DNA from: Gemmatimonadota bacterium
GTDB lineage: Bacteria > Gemmatimonadota > Gemmatimonadetes > Longimicrobiales > Gaopeijiaceae
DNA: 64,000 bases
Direction: 5' to 3'
Assembly (NCBI GenBank): GCA_022823145.1
Contig: JAJDXS010000023.1
Location: forward strand, 1-64,000
The notes below the pieces were generated by a model that saw only the letters and a list, made by a program, of their open reading frames with translations, ran no database searches and was not told the DNA's origin. This document shows positions 62,391 through 64,000 of the stretch, piece after piece. The position numbers and the translations under genes are program-made. Each line of letters starts with the position of its first letter. Within the stretch, counting starts at the first letter, position 1.

Positions 62391-63634
62391 CCGAGTCTGA
62401 TGCTTTCCACCGGCTCGACGCGGCCGGCACGCCACGCTGGATAGATGCCCGCGAGGACCACCGCCACAAAGGCGAGGCCCACGATGCGGACCGCGTTTTC
62501 GGGGTAGATCCCGAACCTGAGCTGGGTCGCCATCGCGACGCCCGAGATCTCCGTGGGGTTGTCACCCAGCATCGTGCCCATGTCGATGCCGACCTGGTTG
62601 AGATAGAGGTAGGGGCCGATGGTCAGCATTCCGGCGAGCACCAGACCGATCACGCCGAGCCACACACTCTCGTAGACCACCAGCCGGAAGAGCTTTGCCG
62701 GGCTGAAGCCCACCGCCATCATGATGCCGAATTCGCGCAGGCGCTCCATGACGCTGACGAAGACGGTGTTGAAGATCCCCGCGGCGACCATGAGCGCGAT
62801 GACGCCGATCATGATGACGCCGCCACCCACCTTCATGGCGATGAAAGCGTATAGGTCCGGGCGGCCCTCGAACCAGGGAACGGCCGCAGCTTCGTCGCCG
62901 ACCTGTTCCTGGAGGCGGGCGGCCAGCGCCTCCGATCTGCGGTGGTCGGCGATGAATAGAGCCACCTGGGTAGCCTCGTCAGGAGCGAAGCCGAGCACGT
63001 CGCGCACCGCCTCGATCGGCAGCAGCACCATCCCGACGTCGATGCTGGGCGCGCCGGTGCGCAGAATGCCGCGCACGCGTCCGAGCCCGGCCACGATGTC
63101 GCCGCTGCGGTCGGTGGCCGTGTAGACGACCCTGTCTCCGAGCTCGGCGCCGAGGTTCCGGGCCAGCTGCGCGCCGAGGATCATCCCCGTAGCATCGTCC
63201 GCGCTGAACAACTCGCCCTCGGAGATCGCCTCAAGGTAGGACAGGGTTGTGGAGTCCTCGGCTTCGGGGTCGAAGGCGATGAAAGACGCGCCGTAGCTCT
63301 CACGCGCGGTGCTCACCATGAGCTGGCCGCTGATGCGCTCGACGGCGCGTTCGACCTCGTCGTCGCCAGCGCCAGCCGCGATGAGGGCGTCCGTTCCGGT
63401 CACGGTCCGTGACAGGCTCGGCGTGTCCAGGTACTCGGCGTGCTGCACGGTCACGTGCCCGCCGCCCATGCGTGCGCCCAGATCGATCATGTCCTGCCAG
63501 TTCCGGTCCTGGGCCGCCATCGAGAAGATCGCGAGGAAAACACCGAAGGCGATCGACGCCAGCGTGAGCAGCGTTCGGCGGCGATTCCGGCCCAGGTTGC
63601 GCCAGGCCATCATCCACAGGCTGGTCTTTTTCAT
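62387..63634 (-). CDS. ABC transporter permease, FtsX/LolCE-like
   Basis: 415 residues. N-terminus WRNLGRNRRRTLLTLASIAF leads into helix 1, then a periplasmic domain of about 230 residues, then helices with the landmark VSVMERLREFGIMMAVGFSP. The end PAWRAGRVEPVESIRLG is typical. It overlaps the ATPase by 4 bases and follows the partial permease by 49 bases. Architecture is the same as the RiPP-linked transporter, but gene order differs only in the missing precursor. Confidence 0.92.
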   Translation of the reverse strand: MKKTSLWMMAWRNLGRNRRRTLLTLASIAFGVFLAIFSMAAQDRNWQDMIDLGARMGGGHVTVQHAEYLDTPSLSRTVTGTDALIAAGAGDDEVERAVERISGQLMVSTARESYGASFIAFDPEAEDSTTLSYLEAISEGELFSADDATGMILGAQLARNLGAELGDRVVYTATDRSGDIVAGLGRVRGILRTGAPSIDVGMVLLPIEAVRDVLGFAPDEATQVALFIADHRRSEALAARLQEQVGDEAAAVPWFEGRPDLYAFIAMKVGGGVIMIGVIALMVAAGIFNTVFVSVMERLREFGIMMAVGFSPAKLFRLVVYESVWLGVIGLVLAGMLTIGPYLYLNQVGIDMGTMLGDNPTEISGVAMATQLRFGIYPENAVRIVGLAFVAVVLAGIYPAWRAGRVEPVESIRLG

Positions 63635-63683
63635 GACATTCTCACTAGCGATAGCAATATGATATCATTTCAGTATCAGTGAC

Positions 63684-64000
63684 TCACTGGTGGCGCATGG
63701 CCTCCACCGGCTTGATCCGCGCCGCCTTCAGGGCGGGATAGAGCATCGAAAGCAGTACGATCACGAACATGGTACTCAGTGGGCCGACGACTATCGTCGG
63801 ATTGACGATCCCGCGCATCACCGGGTCGAGACCGATGCCCGACATCGAGATCTGACCTCCCAGTGCCGCCAGGTCGATCCCGACCCGGGTGACATAGTAG
63901 AGCACGGGGATTGAGAGAATCAGCCCGGCCGCCGTGGCGAGCATGGCCTGAAACAAGCCCTCCCACAGGATCAGGCCGACCACCCGCGTCGGCGAAAGCC
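63684..64000 (-). CDS. ABC transporter permease, FtsX/LolCE-like, partial (5' end beyond window)
   Basis: The frame is open to the right edge, so the visible GTG at 63983 is not the start; residues LSPTRVVGLILWEG continue upstream in the FtsX manner. The C-terminal 105 residues contain LFQAMLATAAGLILSIPVLY, a loop, and SMLYPALKAARIKPVEAMRH, the usual end of these permeases. It is the first visible gene of the second LolCDE-like operon. Confidence 0.88.
   Translation of the reverse strand, partial: LSPTRVVGLILWEGLFQAMLATAAGLILSIPVLYYVTRVGIDLAALGGQISMSGIGLDPVMRGIVNPTIVVGPLSTMFVIVLLSMLYPALKAARIKPVEAMRHQ

Noticed and set aside
1-64000. CRISPR arrays, insertion sequences, prophage or integrase genes
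   Set aside because: No regularly spaced repeats, terminal inverted repeats with transposase, or phage genes were found on either strand.

Overview
The window is GC-rich bacterial DNA, densely coded, with few ambiguous gaps. The gene content is dominated by exported hydrolases: S9 peptidases, gamma-glutamyltransferase-like proteins, amidohydrolases, BNR/NHL beta-propeller proteins and Tat- or lipoprotein-type leaders. LolCDE/MacB-type ABC transporters and SSS sodium symporters accompany them. This is the style of Gemmatimonadota and related host-associated or marine lineages. A sponge-associated Gemmatimonadota genome or metagenome bin is my best guess. It is an inference from content, not a database result. 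No rRNA, CRISPR array, phage or intact insertion sequence was seen. One tRNA gene, tRNA-Pro(GGG), lies at 61556-61629 on the minus strand.

Region 1 (1-7.6 kb) is the most interesting part: a compact RiPP (proteusin-type) locus. It holds a C39-peptidase/ABC exporter that runs off the left edge (1-1738), a very short HlyD-like membrane fusion protein (1741-2316), a flavin-dependent halogenase of the tryptophan-halogenase type (2594-3868), a three-gene LolCDE/MacB-like ABC transporter (3886-7143), and an 83-residue precursor with a nitrile-hydratase-like leader whose core is only Leu-Cys-Cys-Cys-Trp (7327-7578). The single C-terminal Trp is an obvious candidate substrate for the halogenase, and the three Cys are candidates for heterocyclisation or disulfides. 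No YcaO or other modifying enzyme is inside the window; if present, it should lie left of base 1.

Region 2 (8.1-34 kb) carries a divergent M19 dipeptidase translationally coupled to a small membrane protein and an SSS symporter, a TolB-propeller/amidohydrolase, mtnA, a histidine kinase with a PQQ-type dehydrogenase, an NHL protein, a MazEF-like and a broken HigBA-like toxin-antitoxin module, a GGT, a methyltransferase fused in frame to a secreted amidohydrolase, several oxidoreductases, an amidase, a MATE exporter and the first of two divergent S9 peptidases.

Region 3 (34-48 kb) is almost entirely secreted degradative or surface proteins: the second S9 peptidase, a GGT-like protein with Ser at the nucleophile position, a cyanophycinase-like protein, a 1060-residue BNR protein, an NHL-alpha/beta-hydrolase fusion and an M20 amidohydrolase.

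Region 4 (48-57 kb) has two catabolic sets. The first is P1/DmpA peptidase, SSS symporter and trans-3-hydroxy-L-proline dehydratase, suggesting use of collagen-like peptides. The second is a tight operon of sugar isomerase, MFS transporter, Gfo/Idh oxidoreductase, second isomerase and DUF1080 hydrolase, suggesting oxidised-sugar catabolism. Region 5 (57-64 kb) has a tandem metzincin-barrel-metzincin cassette, the tRNA, and a second LolCDE-like ABC operon cut by the right edge.

All assignments come from reading motifs and gene context; no similarity search was run. Many starts were moved from the longest open frame to a site with a Shine-Dalgarno match.
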